The translations under genes and the position numbers were made by a program. Positions 28,471 to 38,195 of a stretch of DNA of 64,000 nt are shown piece after piece (the first letter of the stretch is position 1; the number at the start of each line of letters is the position of its first letter). The DNA is taken from the NCBI GenBank assembly GCA_965238215.1, contig OZ250180.1:2480001-2544000 (forward strand), read 5' to 3'. The DNA is from JAPULR01 sp965238215 (GTDB lineage: Bacteria > Chloroflexota > Dehalococcoidia > Lucifugimonadales > GCA-2712585). Under the pieces are notes generated by a model. It searched no databases. It was not told where the DNA came from and was given only the letters and a program-made list of their open reading frames with translations.

Positions 28471-29145
28471 TTGGCGGCGGACAGACAGACGAGGGTCATG
28501 CTCGTGGACGACCACGAGATCATGCGCGACGGCCTCCGAGAGGTGCTCCAACGGGCCGGAGACTTCGAGGTGGTGGGTGAGGCCGGAGACGGCGCGGCGG
28601 CGGTGAGGGTCGCTCAGAATCTTAAGCCCGATGTGATCATTATGGACGTGATGATGCCGCTCAAGAACGGCATCGACGCCTGCCGGGAGATCACGGAGAT
28701 GCTCCCGGGCACGAAGGTGTTGATACTTACAGCCGCATCGGAAGAGGATGCTGTTATGGAGGCGGTAGCTGCTGGCGCGACTGGATACCTTCAGAAGTAC
28801 TCCGGCAAGGATAGGCTTCTGAACACGGTCCGCGACGTTGCACAGGGAGAGTACCGCTTACCAGCCGACGTGATAAGGCGAGTGTTCGCTGGAATCCGAG
28901 GAACGGCGCAGTCGAAAGCGGACACTGGAGTGAGGAGGCTGACCGCGCGGGAAAGGGAGATACTCACGCTCTTTGCGCAAGGGCTGTCCTACGCGCAGAT
29001 AGCTGATACCAGGGGAAATCAGCCGGTGACGATCCGCAACGCTATCTACGGCATACAGAACAAGCTGGGTATCGATACCAAGCAGGAGCTGGTGGTCTGG
29101 GCTGTGCGAAGCGGCCTCTTGGACGATTATCAGATAGGGAGATGA
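28471..29145 (+). CDS. NarL-family response regulator
   Basis: About 224 residues. The receiver domain has RVMLVDDHE and the phospho-acceptor in KPDVIIMDVMMPL, and the conserved Lys lies in YLQKYSG. The C-terminal LuxR-type HTH is RRLTAREREILTLFAQGLSYAQIADTRGNQPVTIRN. Its HTH (TRGNQPVTIRNAIYGI) departs from the usual NLSxxTVKNH wording. I prefer TTG 28471 because GAGGAGG lies 8 nt upstream; an ATG at 28444 inside the kinase gene has no ribosome-binding site. Partner of the upstream kinase. Confidence 0.9.
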   Translation: MAADRQTRVMLVDDHEIMRDGLREVLQRAGDFEVVGEAGDGAAAVRVAQNLKPDVIIMDVMMPLKNGIDACREITEMLPGTKVLILTAASEEDAVMEAVAAGATGYLQKYSGKDRLLNTVRDVAQGEYRLPADVIRRVFAGIRGTAQSKADTGVRRLTAREREILTLFAQGLSYAQIADTRGNQPVTIRNAIYGIQNKLGIDTKQELVVWAVRSGLLDDYQIGR

Positions 29146-29218
29146 ATTTCACCGTGCTCCACTCAATCCCGGATTGCGCAGAGGGCGGGTGGCTCGCTGA
29201 GACGCCCGAGCGTCGCCC

Positions 29219-29485
29219 GTGAAACTCCGTCCCGACGGCGCGATGGTTGGTGTGGTTGCCTTCGGAGAGGGCGGGCTGGTAGTGCAGCCGCCGACGGACG
29301 ACGTCCATGCTTTGGAAGCCGCCATTGATCGTTTGGCGCCGGAAAGTGGTACGTCCCTGGAAAGAGGGATACTGACAGCGCTGAATTTCGTTGCGCCAGA
29401 ATCGACTCTAGGAGGTGCGAGGACGCCTCAGGTCAGCCTAGGAAACACCGGTTTCTTTGCACAGAAACAAGATGAAATAAGGTGA
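29219..29485 (+). pseudogene. VWA-domain protein fragment
   Basis: RPDGAMVGVVAFGEGGLVVQPPTDD and IDRLAPESGTSLERGILTALN resemble the middle of a von Willebrand A domain of the Ca-activated-channel/BatA type. The MIDAS DxSxS start and the C-terminal half are missing, so this is a fragment. Confidence 0.55.
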
Positions 29486-29564
29486 GAATTAAATCGCCAA
29501 ATAAGAAGTCACTATAATCTAAATTGCAGAGATTCTGGGACTAACTAAAGTGCTACAACCCGGC

Positions 29565-29616
29565 GAAAAGTTCGCAATCCGGTCCCTTTAGACCCATTGG
29601 TTTACGCCCAAGGCCT
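29565..29616 (+). other. tRNA-3'-end-like remnant with att-like motif
   Basis: AAAAGTTCGCAATCCGGTCC resembles a T-arm, and it is followed by a CCCATTGGTTTACGCCC stretch and AAGGCCT. The layout copies the tRNA-Val 3' flank (5391-5434) and the site at 16958, but no upstream tRNA body exists. Such remnants are left by elements that integrate into tRNA genes. Confidence 0.4.
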
Positions 29617-29810
29617 TACCGAACTGCGAACTCCGCTCCGTAGCCAAACCTCAGCAGCGCCGCCTCCCTATACGGGTCTCTCTCCGGGGTTGCCATGCCA
29701 GTTACCAGACGGGTTGTTCGACCAAGATGCATCCAGAAATCATCGGCGCTCTCAATAATGTCAGGCTCTTTCCTGCCCAACTTCCGGGGTTTACCCCACT
29801 GCGAGGTTCA

Positions 29811-31190
29811 TCATCGAAGTGCCATTGTCTTCCGTACAGCATGCCAAGGCTTCTTGGTGAAGTGGCGGCCGAGCCCCCGCTCTATCCTACGCCATTTTCG
29901 GTCGTCTTCTTCCGTAATGAACGTTACCGCTGCACCTGATCGGCCCATGCGGCCAGTCCTTCCGGCGCGGTGAGTAAACAGCAGCTCCGAGTCCGGCATG
30001 TCATAGTTGATAATCTGGCCAACACCCTCAATGTCCAGACCTCTGGCGGCCACATTGGTTGCCACCAATATAGACACGGAGCCGGAACGGAATGCCGTCA
30101 TCACCCGTTCACGTGCGCCTTGGCTTAGATTCCCTTGGAGCGCTCCTACAGGGTAATCCAACGAATCGAGCTTGCTTGCCAGTTTTTTGACGCCGTGCTT
30201 GGTCTTGCCGAAGACGATAACCGGCGAATCGCCCCGATGGTCCAATAGTGTTCGCAGGGCCTCCAGCTTGTCGTTTTTCTGCATTGTGCACACCAAGTGC
30301 TCCACGTTGGGGAGCGAAGAAATGCCGGCGTCCACTTCCGCCCTAACAGCCTTACGAAGATGTTTGGCAGAAGTTTGGGCTACCCACTCAGGCATGGTTG
30401 CTGAGAAGAGCGCCGTCTGTCGCTTGTTGGGCGTCCTGCCCATGATAGATTCGACGTCATGGGCAAACCCCCTATCAAGCATTTCATCGGCCTCGTCCAG
30501 CACAAGAAATCGGACTGAACCCAGGTCCAACGTCCCTTGACGTAGATGATCTAACGTACGGCCCGGAGTGCCAATGATCACCTGGGTCCCTCTCCTCAAC
30601 GCTGCGTATTCAGGCCGCAGAGACCGACCCCCATACAGCAGCGTAACGCGAATTTGTCGAGAAGAAGCCAGTGCCTCCACAACTTTGGCCACCTGAATGG
30701 CTAGTTCCCGTGTGGGTACCAGCACAAGCCCTTGGACACGGCGTAACGACGGATCGCACCGCTCTATCATCGGTATCGCGAACGCGAGGGTCTTTCCGGA
30801 TCCAGTACGAGCCTGGCCAATCAAGTCTCGTCCTGCCATGAGAGGCGGAATAGCCTTCTCCTGAATGGGTGTTGGATCCGTAATGTTCATGTGGAAGATA
30901 GCCGCCCTTGTGCTGCTCATCAAAGGCATTCCAGCAAACACGGCATCATGGGCTGGGGTGCTACAAACTGCTTGCCCGTTTGCAATGGACGACTTGCTTG
31001 CGGTTGCACCCTCCATTGAAGCAAGCTCCTGACGTTGGGCACTGAAGCATGGGTTGCAATATACTGCCTTACCCTTCCTTGGACGAAAGGACAGGATGGC
31101 GGATACGCCACAGCCATCGCAGATTACTCGGTGTTGCCTATGGTTGGTTGAACGCACGCGGGCGGGCGAAGACGAAGATATAGACGGCAT
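29811..31190 (-). CDS. DEAD-box RNA helicase with N-terminal zinc-ribbon
   Basis: 459 residues. An N-terminal CxxC...CxxC segment (ICDGCG, YCNPCF) of the type found in many Chloroflexota helicases and cold-shock proteins is followed by the helicase core. Motifs in order: Q-motif DPTPIQEKAIP, motif I ARTGSGKT, PTRELA, GTPGRTLDHL, DEAD, SATMP, VATNVAARGLD and HRAGRTGRMG. ATP-dependent RNA unwinding in ribosome assembly or cold adaptation by analogy. The C-terminus is short after the core. Monocistronic. Confidence 0.94.
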   Translation of the reverse strand: MPSISSSSPARVRSTNHRQHRVICDGCGVSAILSFRPRKGKAVYCNPCFSAQRQELASMEGATASKSSIANGQAVCSTPAHDAVFAGMPLMSSTRAAIFHMNITDPTPIQEKAIPPLMAGRDLIGQARTGSGKTLAFAIPMIERCDPSLRRVQGLVLVPTRELAIQVAKVVEALASSRQIRVTLLYGGRSLRPEYAALRRGTQVIIGTPGRTLDHLRQGTLDLGSVRFLVLDEADEMLDRGFAHDVESIMGRTPNKRQTALFSATMPEWVAQTSAKHLRKAVRAEVDAGISSLPNVEHLVCTMQKNDKLEALRTLLDHRGDSPVIVFGKTKHGVKKLASKLDSLDYPVGALQGNLSQGARERVMTAFRSGSVSILVATNVAARGLDIEGVGQIINYDMPDSELLFTHRAGRTGRMGRSGAAVTFITEEDDRKWRRIERGLGRHFTKKPWHAVRKTMALR

Positions 31191-32155
31191 ATAAGAACGG
31201 ACTCCCTAATTTAGAATAGCAACACATGTGAATCAGCTAGGAGCTTACAAGAAGAGGGTTGCTATGGTTGCGGTCCGTTCTTGTGTCAAACCTTGGTGCG
31301 TTACTCAAGCGTGCTTCTATATTGTAGTCCCACATGGCAGAATCTACAAGGTCGCATGCTCTTTCGACACACTGAGACGTCTCCGTCCATTTGGACTGCG
31401 ATGATGGATACCGGAACACCTCGGTCCGGGTCTGCCCCCAATTTGGACTGGTGGTATGCCTTTATTCTGATCTACCGAATCGGGTTAAGGTGGCATCAGT
31501 AATGCCTCTGGCACGGCGGAGCAGAGTACCCCATACTTATTACGGTCCAAACTTCCCGGTCCACCTTCTTTCAGGGTCTGCCCCGCTTGACATGACGTCT
31601 CTATCGGTTATGTGGTAAACTGCTGGTGACGGCAGGACTCTGAGTCCCCCTTGGTTGCTCCTTGGCTTCCTAACTAGCCCTTCGGTTCCTTGTTAGCCTC
31701 CCTTTGGGTCTCCTTGGTCCCATTGCGCATTTTTCATGGAGGCTAGGTCTGCTCGTCAACTCTCTACTGAAGGGACGTCAAGGATGATTTGCGAGGACAG
31801 GACCCTCAGCCATATGGAGTGTGACCGATCGTTCACCCATAACGCTGATGTTTAGGAGAACCACGTCGGCAAGGGCTAGGGAAATAACCCGAAGCGCTGC
31901 CCGGCTCCTCGTTATGCGAAGTGCACTGAACTCGACGACTTCGCCATCTCATATGATAGAGGCCCGCGGGAAATGCACCCGTTAGTTCTCGCCAATCGCG
32001 GCAAGGACACCTCCGCGGCATTCCGGCCTAGCGTCGACAGCTCTGCTTCTGCAGAGACTGCTTCGGACGACAGGACGAGGCATTAAGATCCCGAGTAACG
32101 AGGCGAGCCATGGGCTCTCCTCGAAAAATCAAACTGCAGGAAGAAGAAAAAGATA
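31191..32155. other. Intergenic region of about 1 kb, no gene recognised
   Basis: Short frames only, without recognisable motifs. Around 31640-31720 is a C/T-rich, simple-looking stretch. I see no RNA gene or clear repeat. Confidence 0.45.
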
Positions 32156-32476
32156 ATGAAACTTTGGCCATTTGGCAAACAGGTTCAAGAGCTTACAAAA
32201 GAGTTGCACCAGGAGCTGCTCAAGAAATTTGGCGTCGAAACCGAGGATTCTTCGACGATGCGATACGTATCAAAGCGGGGCAGGTTCGGCAGCGATGAAG
32301 TCAACCGGATATGCATATTCAATCCGTCCGTCCTTTCTAGTCCGCAGCTGGCGTCCGCCAACTATGAGAATCTGATGACCTTGAACAGGGGCCTGCTCTT
32401 CACTGGGCACATCATAAAGGCTCCCAAATTCACGACAGAGAACGTGATCTTTCTCTACGACAAGCGCACCCCCTAA
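32156..32476 (+). CDS. Hypothetical protein, 106 residues
   Basis: Small soluble protein beginning MKLWPFGKQVQELTKELHQE, with an amphipathic N-terminal helix and a C-terminal NVIFLYDKRTP. The segment FNPSVLSSPQLASANYENL is compatible with a folded domain, but I do not recognise a family. GGAAGAAG upstream could serve as ribosome-binding site. Codon use looks coding. Function unknown. Confidence 0.5.
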   Translation: MKLWPFGKQVQELTKELHQELLKKFGVETEDSSTMRYVSKRGRFGSDEVNRICIFNPSVLSSPQLASANYENLMTLNRGLLFTGHIIKAPKFTTENVIFLYDKRTP

Positions 32477-32850
32477 GGCTGTCACGAATCCCCTTATCTC
32501 CGGCGTTCGTGCGAACGCGGGAATACATCCGAGACTGTCGTAAGCTGGTTGGTAGAATGGGGGAGGATGTCATCCTGTAGAGTAGTCGAAGCATCTTCAG
32601 GCTAACCGCCACTTAAAGTCACGATATGCTTCGACCCCGTTGCACTGCACTTTGCGTAACAGCGTCAGGGGTTACGTCAATCAACTCTATACTCATCTGT
32701 ATCGAAGTTCGCAGCCCAAGAGTAACGGACTCGCCGTTGCTATCGCTTCTTCATCGTCTTGTAAACGTTGTATATAATCTCCTTATGATTTCGCCCTCCA
32801 GGTGACAAAATCAAAGAGGCGATGCATCCCTACAACCCGAGAGGACGGCG
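32477..32850. other. Intergenic region, no gene recognised
   Basis: Nothing recognisable. A TATAAT at about 32771-32776 could serve as a -10 box for the GNAT gene 75 nt downstream. Confidence 0.4.
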
Positions 32851-33348
32851 ATGGCATTGACGCAGATCCCGCGGTTAACGGTGCGCCCAGCTACGGTGAA
32901 CGATGTACCCATTCTGCTGGAATTCATACAAGGGATTGCAGCGTACGAAAATCTGACACATCAGGTGACGGCCACCGAGAAGGCCCTGCTTGAAACGCTA
33001 TTCGGCAAACCACCCGCTGCCGAAGCCCTTCTGGCGTTTTCGTATGACGAGCCAGCAGGGTTCGCCGTCTACTTTCATACGTACTCCACGTTCCTCGCGC
33101 GGCAGAGCATGTACCTGGAGGACCTGTACGTGTCACCTGAATATCGGCGCCTTGGATTGGGCACGTTGCTGCTTCGGCGCGTAGCGACCATCGCGGTAGA
33201 GCGCGGCTGCGGTCGCTTCCAATGGGCAGCCTTGGACTGGAACACAGACGCCCACCGGTTCTATAAGGGTCTAGGTGCGGAGATGCTGCCGGACTGGCGC
33301 CTCTTCCGCATCCAAGGCAATGCCCTGCGCCGGCTTGCAGAGGACTAA
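32851..33348 (+). CDS. GNAT-family N-acetyltransferase
   Basis: 165 residues. N-terminal LTVRPATVNDVPILLEFI, the central YLEDLYVSPEYRRLGLGTLLLRR (acetyl-CoA pyrophosphate loop R/Q-x-x-G-x-G/A) and WNTDAHRFYKGLGAE are classic GNAT motifs. The layout resembles diamine (spermidine/spermine-type) acetyltransferases. Substrate not certain. Single gene. Confidence 0.92.
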   Translation: MALTQIPRLTVRPATVNDVPILLEFIQGIAAYENLTHQVTATEKALLETLFGKPPAAEALLAFSYDEPAGFAVYFHTYSTFLARQSMYLEDLYVSPEYRRLGLGTLLLRRVATIAVERGCGRFQWAALDWNTDAHRFYKGLGAEMLPDWRLFRIQGNALRRLAED

Positions 33349-33482
33349 GAAGGACCAATGTTGCAGGTTAAAGGCTAGCTTGGACTGCACGTCCTAATCA
33401 ACCCACGTGCATCACAGACCCCAATTGACGCCCGCCTAGCCCACGGCGATAATCACAAGAACACTAATTGGAGAGCGAGGGT

Positions 33483-34676
33483 TTGCTCAAGAGTCCCGAT
33501 GTAGTTGTGATAGGCGCCGGTGTGGTCGGTTGCTCGGTCGCCTATTACCTGGCCCGGGAAGGCATCAACGTGACCCTCCTGGAGCAGGAATCCATCAGCA
33601 GTGGGGCCTCCGCTCACGCCACCGGCTCCCTCAGCCTACTGGGTGCCGAGTTCTCCCCAGGAGCGTCTTTCCAGATTGCCCGGGCCTCTTACTCCGAGTT
33701 TCAACAGATCGTCCCCGAGCTGGAATCCGCCACGGGCATGGACCTGCTCTACCAACGTCGTCCTTCTCTTCGGTTGGCTCTGGACGACGAAGAAGCCGAT
33801 CTAATCAAAAGCTTGATGGTCTGGCAGCAACCTTACGTCAAGATGCATTGGATTGACGCTCAGGAAGTCCACTCCATCGAACCCCGCCTTTCCCCCTCCA
33901 TCATCGGCGCCGTTTATGAGGACGAGTCCGCCCAGTTGGACAGTTACCGCCTTAACCTGGCTCTGGCCCGGGGCGCCGAACTCAAGGGCGCCAAGCTCCT
34001 TTACCGGGAAGTAACCGGCCTTGTCACCAGTGGCCCCACAATTTCCGGCGTCAAGACCGCCTCTGGAGACATACACTGCGGCACTGTAGTTGTTGCCGCC
34101 GGCACCTGGAGCCGGGCTTTTGCTCCTTGGCTGCGCTTTCCCGTTCCTATCCGCCCTATGAAGGGAGAACGCCTTCTGCTCAACCACCCCGGGGAACCCC
34201 TTCAGGTGCTTATCAGCTCTCCCAAGCGCGGTCACATGATCAGCCGGATGGACGGTTTCATCAGCGTCGGTAGTACCGGCGGTCGGGACTACGATCGAAA
34301 AGAGCTTTTCTTGGGCGAGGAGTTTGACCGCCAGCCCACCGAAACTGCCCGGTTGGAGCTTCTCCAACGCGCCATAGACGTCTTCCCGGACCTGGAGCGT
34401 GCGGAGTTGGTTCAGCAGCTTGCCGGTTCCCGTCCCCTGAGCCCCGACGGCAAACCCATAATCGGCCCGGTCCCCGGCCTGGAATGCGTCCTCCTGGCTA
34501 CCGGCCACGCCACCAAGGGCATCCACCTGGGGCCCATCACTGGCCGCATAATCACCGACTATATCTCCCATGGTTCGACCCGGGTCGTCTCCGACATGGG
34601 TCAATTCCTTCCCGACCGCTTCGCAGATATCGCTGACGTCGACTTCCTTCCCGCAGCCGAAGCCGTAGAAGAATAA
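33483..34676 (+). CDS. FAD-dependent oxidoreductase (DAO family)
   Basis: About 397 residues. The N-terminal dinucleotide-binding fold VVVIGAGVVGCSVAYYLAREG is followed by LLEQ, typical of D-amino-acid oxidase/glycine-oxidase/sarcosine-oxidase relatives. GTVVVAAGTWS is the second FAD motif, and RPLSPDGKPIIGPVPG with LATGHATKGIHLGP is the conserved C-terminal FAD-binding part. Oxidises an amine or amino acid; the substrate is unknown. TTG at 33483 has GGAGAG 7 nt upstream; TTG at 33468 is the alternative. Confidence 0.9.
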   Translation: MLKSPDVVVIGAGVVGCSVAYYLAREGINVTLLEQESISSGASAHATGSLSLLGAEFSPGASFQIARASYSEFQQIVPELESATGMDLLYQRRPSLRLALDDEEADLIKSLMVWQQPYVKMHWIDAQEVHSIEPRLSPSIIGAVYEDESAQLDSYRLNLALARGAELKGAKLLYREVTGLVTSGPTISGVKTASGDIHCGTVVVAAGTWSRAFAPWLRFPVPIRPMKGERLLLNHPGEPLQVLISSPKRGHMISRMDGFISVGSTGGRDYDRKELFLGEEFDRQPTETARLELLQRAIDVFPDLERAELVQQLAGSRPLSPDGKPIIGPVPGLECVLLATGHATKGIHLGPITGRIITDYISHGSTRVVSDMGQFLPDRFADIADVDFLPAAEAVEE

Positions 34677-35203
34677 CCCCCGACCCTTGCACCGTCAGTG
34701 CGTTGAGATTTCTGCATATCGGGAAACGCGGGCAAAGCGATGCTTCATCTCGTTGCCTGCTGTAAACTGAAGTGGGAGGCGATCTTTCTAACACGGTAGC
34801 GGCAACAGTCTTAAGAGTCGTCTAAAGTGGTAACTGCCTAGACAACCACAAATTGTTCCCCATCGTACCGCGGGTGAACCAATCCCATATCTGACGTAAC
34901 CCCGGCAAGTTGAACAGAACGGGTGTAGAGTTAAGTGAGGGCCCAGTCGCGCATCCAGACTTTCATTGTTGAGAGTTTCGTAATCCACACCATTGCAGGA
35001 TGCGGGCCAACCAACACAGCCCATAAATGCTCCATTAGAACGTTCCCTTGATTTTGGCCCAAAATCAATTGACTGCCTTTTCGCTAGCATCCTATAGTTG
35101 GATGACTGGCTTGCCGCCACATCCATCTTAAAATGGCAGGTAATAATCCAGCTGATATTTCTCACTTGCCCTCGCCGTTCCTGCGACACGTAGGAGAAAT
35201 CCC
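34677..35203. other. Intergenic region with a small palindrome
   Basis: No gene recognised. At 35048-35068 two 10-base arms (TTGATTTTGG and its complement) flank one base. It lies about 150 bp upstream of the antiporter gene and could be an operator, but nothing else supports this. Confidence 0.4.
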
Positions 35204-37057
35204 ATAGACATTCTGCTATCAATCTTCGCTGCCGGTCTTTCGGAGGGAACCGCTACGCTCCTGAAGGACTTTGCGGTCGCCATGGTCGTCGCTGCAGCCG
35301 GGTTGGCGCTGGCAAGACTTGTCTGGCAGCCCCCGGTACTGGGCTACCTGCTAGCCGGCATGCTGATAGGGCCGTTCACGCTGCCAACCCCGCTTATCAG
35401 CAATCTGGATACCATCGGGCTATTGGCCGAGCTTGGGCTGATTTTGCTGTTGTTCAGCATTGGCTTGGAGCTGGGTTGGAGGCGAATTCGAAACATTGGA
35501 GGGCGCGTACTGGTCATCGGCGTCGTCGAAATCAGCGTGCTTACTTTGTTTGGAGTCTGGATTGCCAGCATCCTGCCCGGTGTCAATCCAAGCCACGGAC
35601 TTTACCTGGGCGGCGCCATCGCAATAAGCAGTTCTGCGATTCTATTGAAGAGCCTACGGGATGAAGGCAACCTCAACACTGGCTGGGGACAAACAATCGT
35701 CGGCATCCTCGTGATAGAAGACTTCGCCGCCGTGATATTCCTGACGGTTTTGGCAGGTTTGGCCACTACGGGAACGGCGAGTTTCTCAGACGCGGGAATC
35801 CTGGCCGCCAAACTTGGAATCTTTAGCGTAGTAAGCCTGGTGATTGGAGCCATGCTTGGCAATAGGTTAATGCGAGTTCTTTCGCGGTCCCAGTCGGACG
35901 AAACACTGCTGCTATCCTGTCTCGGTTCCTGCTTCCTACTCGCCCTGTGTGCCACTCTTCTCGGACTTTCGCCGGCCGCCGGCGCCTTCCTCGTCGGTGT
36001 GATCATCGGCGATACTGAAGCCTCCGGACGGGTCACCCGTATGATTGCCCCTGTAAGAGACATGTTCGGAGCACTGTTCTTCCTATCCATTGGGATGCTC
36101 ATTGATTACCGCACATTGGATGACTACATAGTGCCGGCCCTGATTATCGTCGGTGTGTTCATGCTGGGAAAAATCGCAGCCAACACCCTCGGCTCAATAC
36201 TTGCCGGACGCAGATTCAATGATGCCCTACAGGTGGGAATGACCATGCCTCAGATGGGCGAATTCTCCCTGGCTATTGGGCGTCTTAGTCCCGGAGGTGT
36301 GGCCGGAGTTTCCCCTCTGGGATCCGTGCTTTCGATTGCCACGGCCATCACGTCGGTCTTGGCTCCCCTAGCCAGCAGGAGCGCGTCATATTTGTCCAGG
36401 TTGGTGGACCGGTACACACCGACCCCGCTCCCCCCGCTCGTACTCTCGGTTCAATTGGGTGTCGACGCTTTCTGGTCGGTATTGTCCCTGACAGGGGATA
36501 GCCGCGAACGATTCAGTCACGTGCGACAGAGGATATTCATAAACGCGGCTATTATAGGATTTCTCAGTGCCGCTGGCACAGGAGTCGTGTACATAGCCCC
36601 TGAGGCTGTGGGCAACCTGCTATCTGTGCCCTCAGGAGTAGCCGGTCTGATCACGGTCGGTGTGGTGGCAGGTTTGAGCATTCCATCCGCTATCGTTATC
36701 TGGCGTTCACTGGGCACCTTGGCCCTTCTTACCACCATCGACTCCAGCGATATGAAATCTGCACATGCGACTGGAGAGCAGGGACGCATCTTTAGGACCA
36801 TGGTTGAATATGGACTGGCCACCGTACTTCTTGCCCTGTTATTCCTGTTGACCCTTCCCCTGGTCATTGGATTATTCACGTTGAACAGTTTGTCAATTCC
36901 ACTGTCATTGCTCTTGCTGCTGTTTCCGGCTTTGGTGGTGGGTATCTTCAGCTTTCGAATCCAATGGATACTGGAGCAAGCCATCACCGATGTATTCATC
37001 GCCAAACCTGATGGTTCGGAAGAGGACTCGGAGGGTGATAATGAAGGATCCAGATAG
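35204..37057 (+). CDS. CPA2-family cation:proton antiporter (KefB type)
   Basis: About 617 residues, 12 or more membrane helices. QPPVLGYLLAGMLIGPF, LGLILLLFSIGLELGW and LKSLRDEGNLNTGWG are typical of Na+/H+ exchanger-like KefB/CPA2 proteins. After the exchanger core come four more helices (about 430-590) and a short acidic tail; no TrkA/RCK domain. The first canonical start (ATG 35282) lies inside the first helix. ATA at 35204, 7 nt after AGGAG, gives the complete N-terminus, and no ATG, GTG or TTG is in frame between the upstream TGA (35153) and 35282. Ion specificity unknown. Confidence 0.85.
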   Translation: MDILLSIFAAGLSEGTATLLKDFAVAMVVAAAGLALARLVWQPPVLGYLLAGMLIGPFTLPTPLISNLDTIGLLAELGLILLLFSIGLELGWRRIRNIGGRVLVIGVVEISVLTLFGVWIASILPGVNPSHGLYLGGAIAISSSAILLKSLRDEGNLNTGWGQTIVGILVIEDFAAVIFLTVLAGLATTGTASFSDAGILAAKLGIFSVVSLVIGAMLGNRLMRVLSRSQSDETLLLSCLGSCFLLALCATLLGLSPAAGAFLVGVIIGDTEASGRVTRMIAPVRDMFGALFFLSIGMLIDYRTLDDYIVPALIIVGVFMLGKIAANTLGSILAGRRFNDALQVGMTMPQMGEFSLAIGRLSPGGVAGVSPLGSVLSIATAITSVLAPLASRSASYLSRLVDRYTPTPLPPLVLSVQLGVDAFWSVLSLTGDSRERFSHVRQRIFINAAIIGFLSAAGTGVVYIAPEAVGNLLSVPSGVAGLITVGVVAGLSIPSAIVIWRSLGTLALLTTIDSSDMKSAHATGEQGRIFRTMVEYGLATVLLALLFLLTLPLVIGLFTLNSLSIPLSLLLLLFPALVVGIFSFRIQWILEQAITDVFIAKPDGSEEDSEGDNEGSR

Positions 37058-37242
37058 ACGGCGCTGCATCATCGAAAGCAGCGGAAAGCCTACAAAAGTT
37101 GTAGCGCCAGTCGTTAGCTCCATCTTCCATACGAGCCTCAACGGCGTTGGCGTTGGCTTTCAGCTGCACCTAACAATTGCCCTTACAGCATCACTTGTTA
37201 CATGATGCAGCAACTGATACATAGTGAGCAGGTGAAACTGAC

Positions 37243-37670
37243 ATGACGGAGCTAGTGGTTCGGGCATACAGGGAATCTGATCAGGACGCCGTAGTAGTGC
37301 TATGGCGAGAGTGCGGTCTGGTGGTGCCTTGGAACGATCCAATGAAGGACATCCGCCGTAAGCTGAGCATCCAGCGGGACATGTTCCTAGTCGGATTAGT
37401 CGGTACTAAGTTAGTAGCCACTGTCATGGCTGGATACGAAGGGCATCGTGGCTGGATAGCTACCTGGCAGTGGCCGTCGGGAGTCGAGAAAGCGGATTCG
37501 GGCGCCGTATGATGGACGAGGCTGAAATACGGCTGAGACAGTTGGGTTGTCCCAAGATTAACTTGCAAGTCAGAGAGTCTAACGCTGATGTGGTTGCATT
37601 CTACCGTGCCCTTGGATATTCGCTGGACGTCGTCGTAAGCATGAGCAAGCGACTTGAGACAGATTCATAG
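37243..37670 (+). pseudogene. GNAT acetyltransferase (YpeA-like), one frameshift
   Basis: The first frame gives VVRAYRESDQDAVVVLWREC and MAGYEGHRGWI. The second, one base away near 37460, gives YLAVAVGSRESGFGRRMMDEAE, CPKINLQVRE and VVAFYRALGYS. Together they form a complete YpeA-type acetyltransferase. A single missing base explains the break, so either recent inactivation or a sequencing error is possible. Confidence 0.85.
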
Positions 37671-37678
37671 AGGGCAGC

Positions 37679-37780
37679 GTGTCGAAAGAACCAAGGAATA
37701 TAGTTGGGGATGGCTATTACCGAGTAGCCGAAGCATACTCACACCTTGAGGGGGGAAATCGGTGGCCTCGTATGAAATGG
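37679..37780 (+). pseudogene. Methyltransferase N-terminal fragment
   Basis: GTG-SKEPRNIVGDGYYRVAEAY, then WPRMKWL, resembles the conserved start of class I methyltransferases (IVxxGYDxIAExY type). The SAM-binding motif that should follow is absent. The frame runs on into the next gene. Confidence 0.4.
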
Positions 37781-37828
37781 CTGGGACAGACTTGCCACAC
37801 TACCGCCCGTTCCCGTACTCTCAACTGC

Positions 37829-38173
37829 ATGACTGACTCATCGAGAGACTCCCAAGCCCCGACCGTGGTGACCGTCTACCCAATGACCGGCCGGCAACTC
37901 TTCTTCAACGTCCCTCACGCCGTCTGCGAAGAGTGCGACCTCACCGTTCGCCTCGTTAAGCGCGTTGCCACTGACCTTCCCCACGTCGAAGTTCGCATTA
38001 AGCCCTGGTTCAACCACATCTTCGACGCCCTACGCCGTGGCGGATGGCACCCGCCCGTAGTTACGATTAACGGTAGGGTCAGCAGCCAGGGTGTCGTCCC
38101 CGATGAAGACGGTCTCCGCCACGCCCTGGCGTACGGCGCCCGCACCACGCTCACCGGCCCCGATAACGCCTGA
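37829..38173 (+). CDS. Small thioredoxin/glutaredoxin-like protein
   Basis: About 114 residues starting MTDSSRDSQAPTVVTVYP. The segment LFFNVPHAVCEECDLTVRLV has a CxxC placed as in glutaredoxin-like folds, followed by VEVRIKPWFNHIFDALRRGGWHPPVVTINGRVSSQGVVPD, which fits the cis-Pro and C-terminal part of such folds. Possibly a thiol-redox protein or a small Fe-S/metal carrier. The start is chosen by where homologous-looking sequence begins; no good ribosome-binding site. The C-terminal end may be slightly altered. Confidence 0.6.
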   Translation: MTDSSRDSQAPTVVTVYPMTGRQLFFNVPHAVCEECDLTVRLVKRVATDLPHVEVRIKPWFNHIFDALRRGGWHPPVVTINGRVSSQGVVPDEDGLRHALAYGARTTLTGPDNA

Positions 38174-38195
38174 CCATCCTACCTCCGTCGCCCCA

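Noticed and set aside
34788..35222. Minus-strand frame of 144 codons before the antiporter gene
   Set aside because: No recognisable motif, no ribosome-binding site and odd residue composition.
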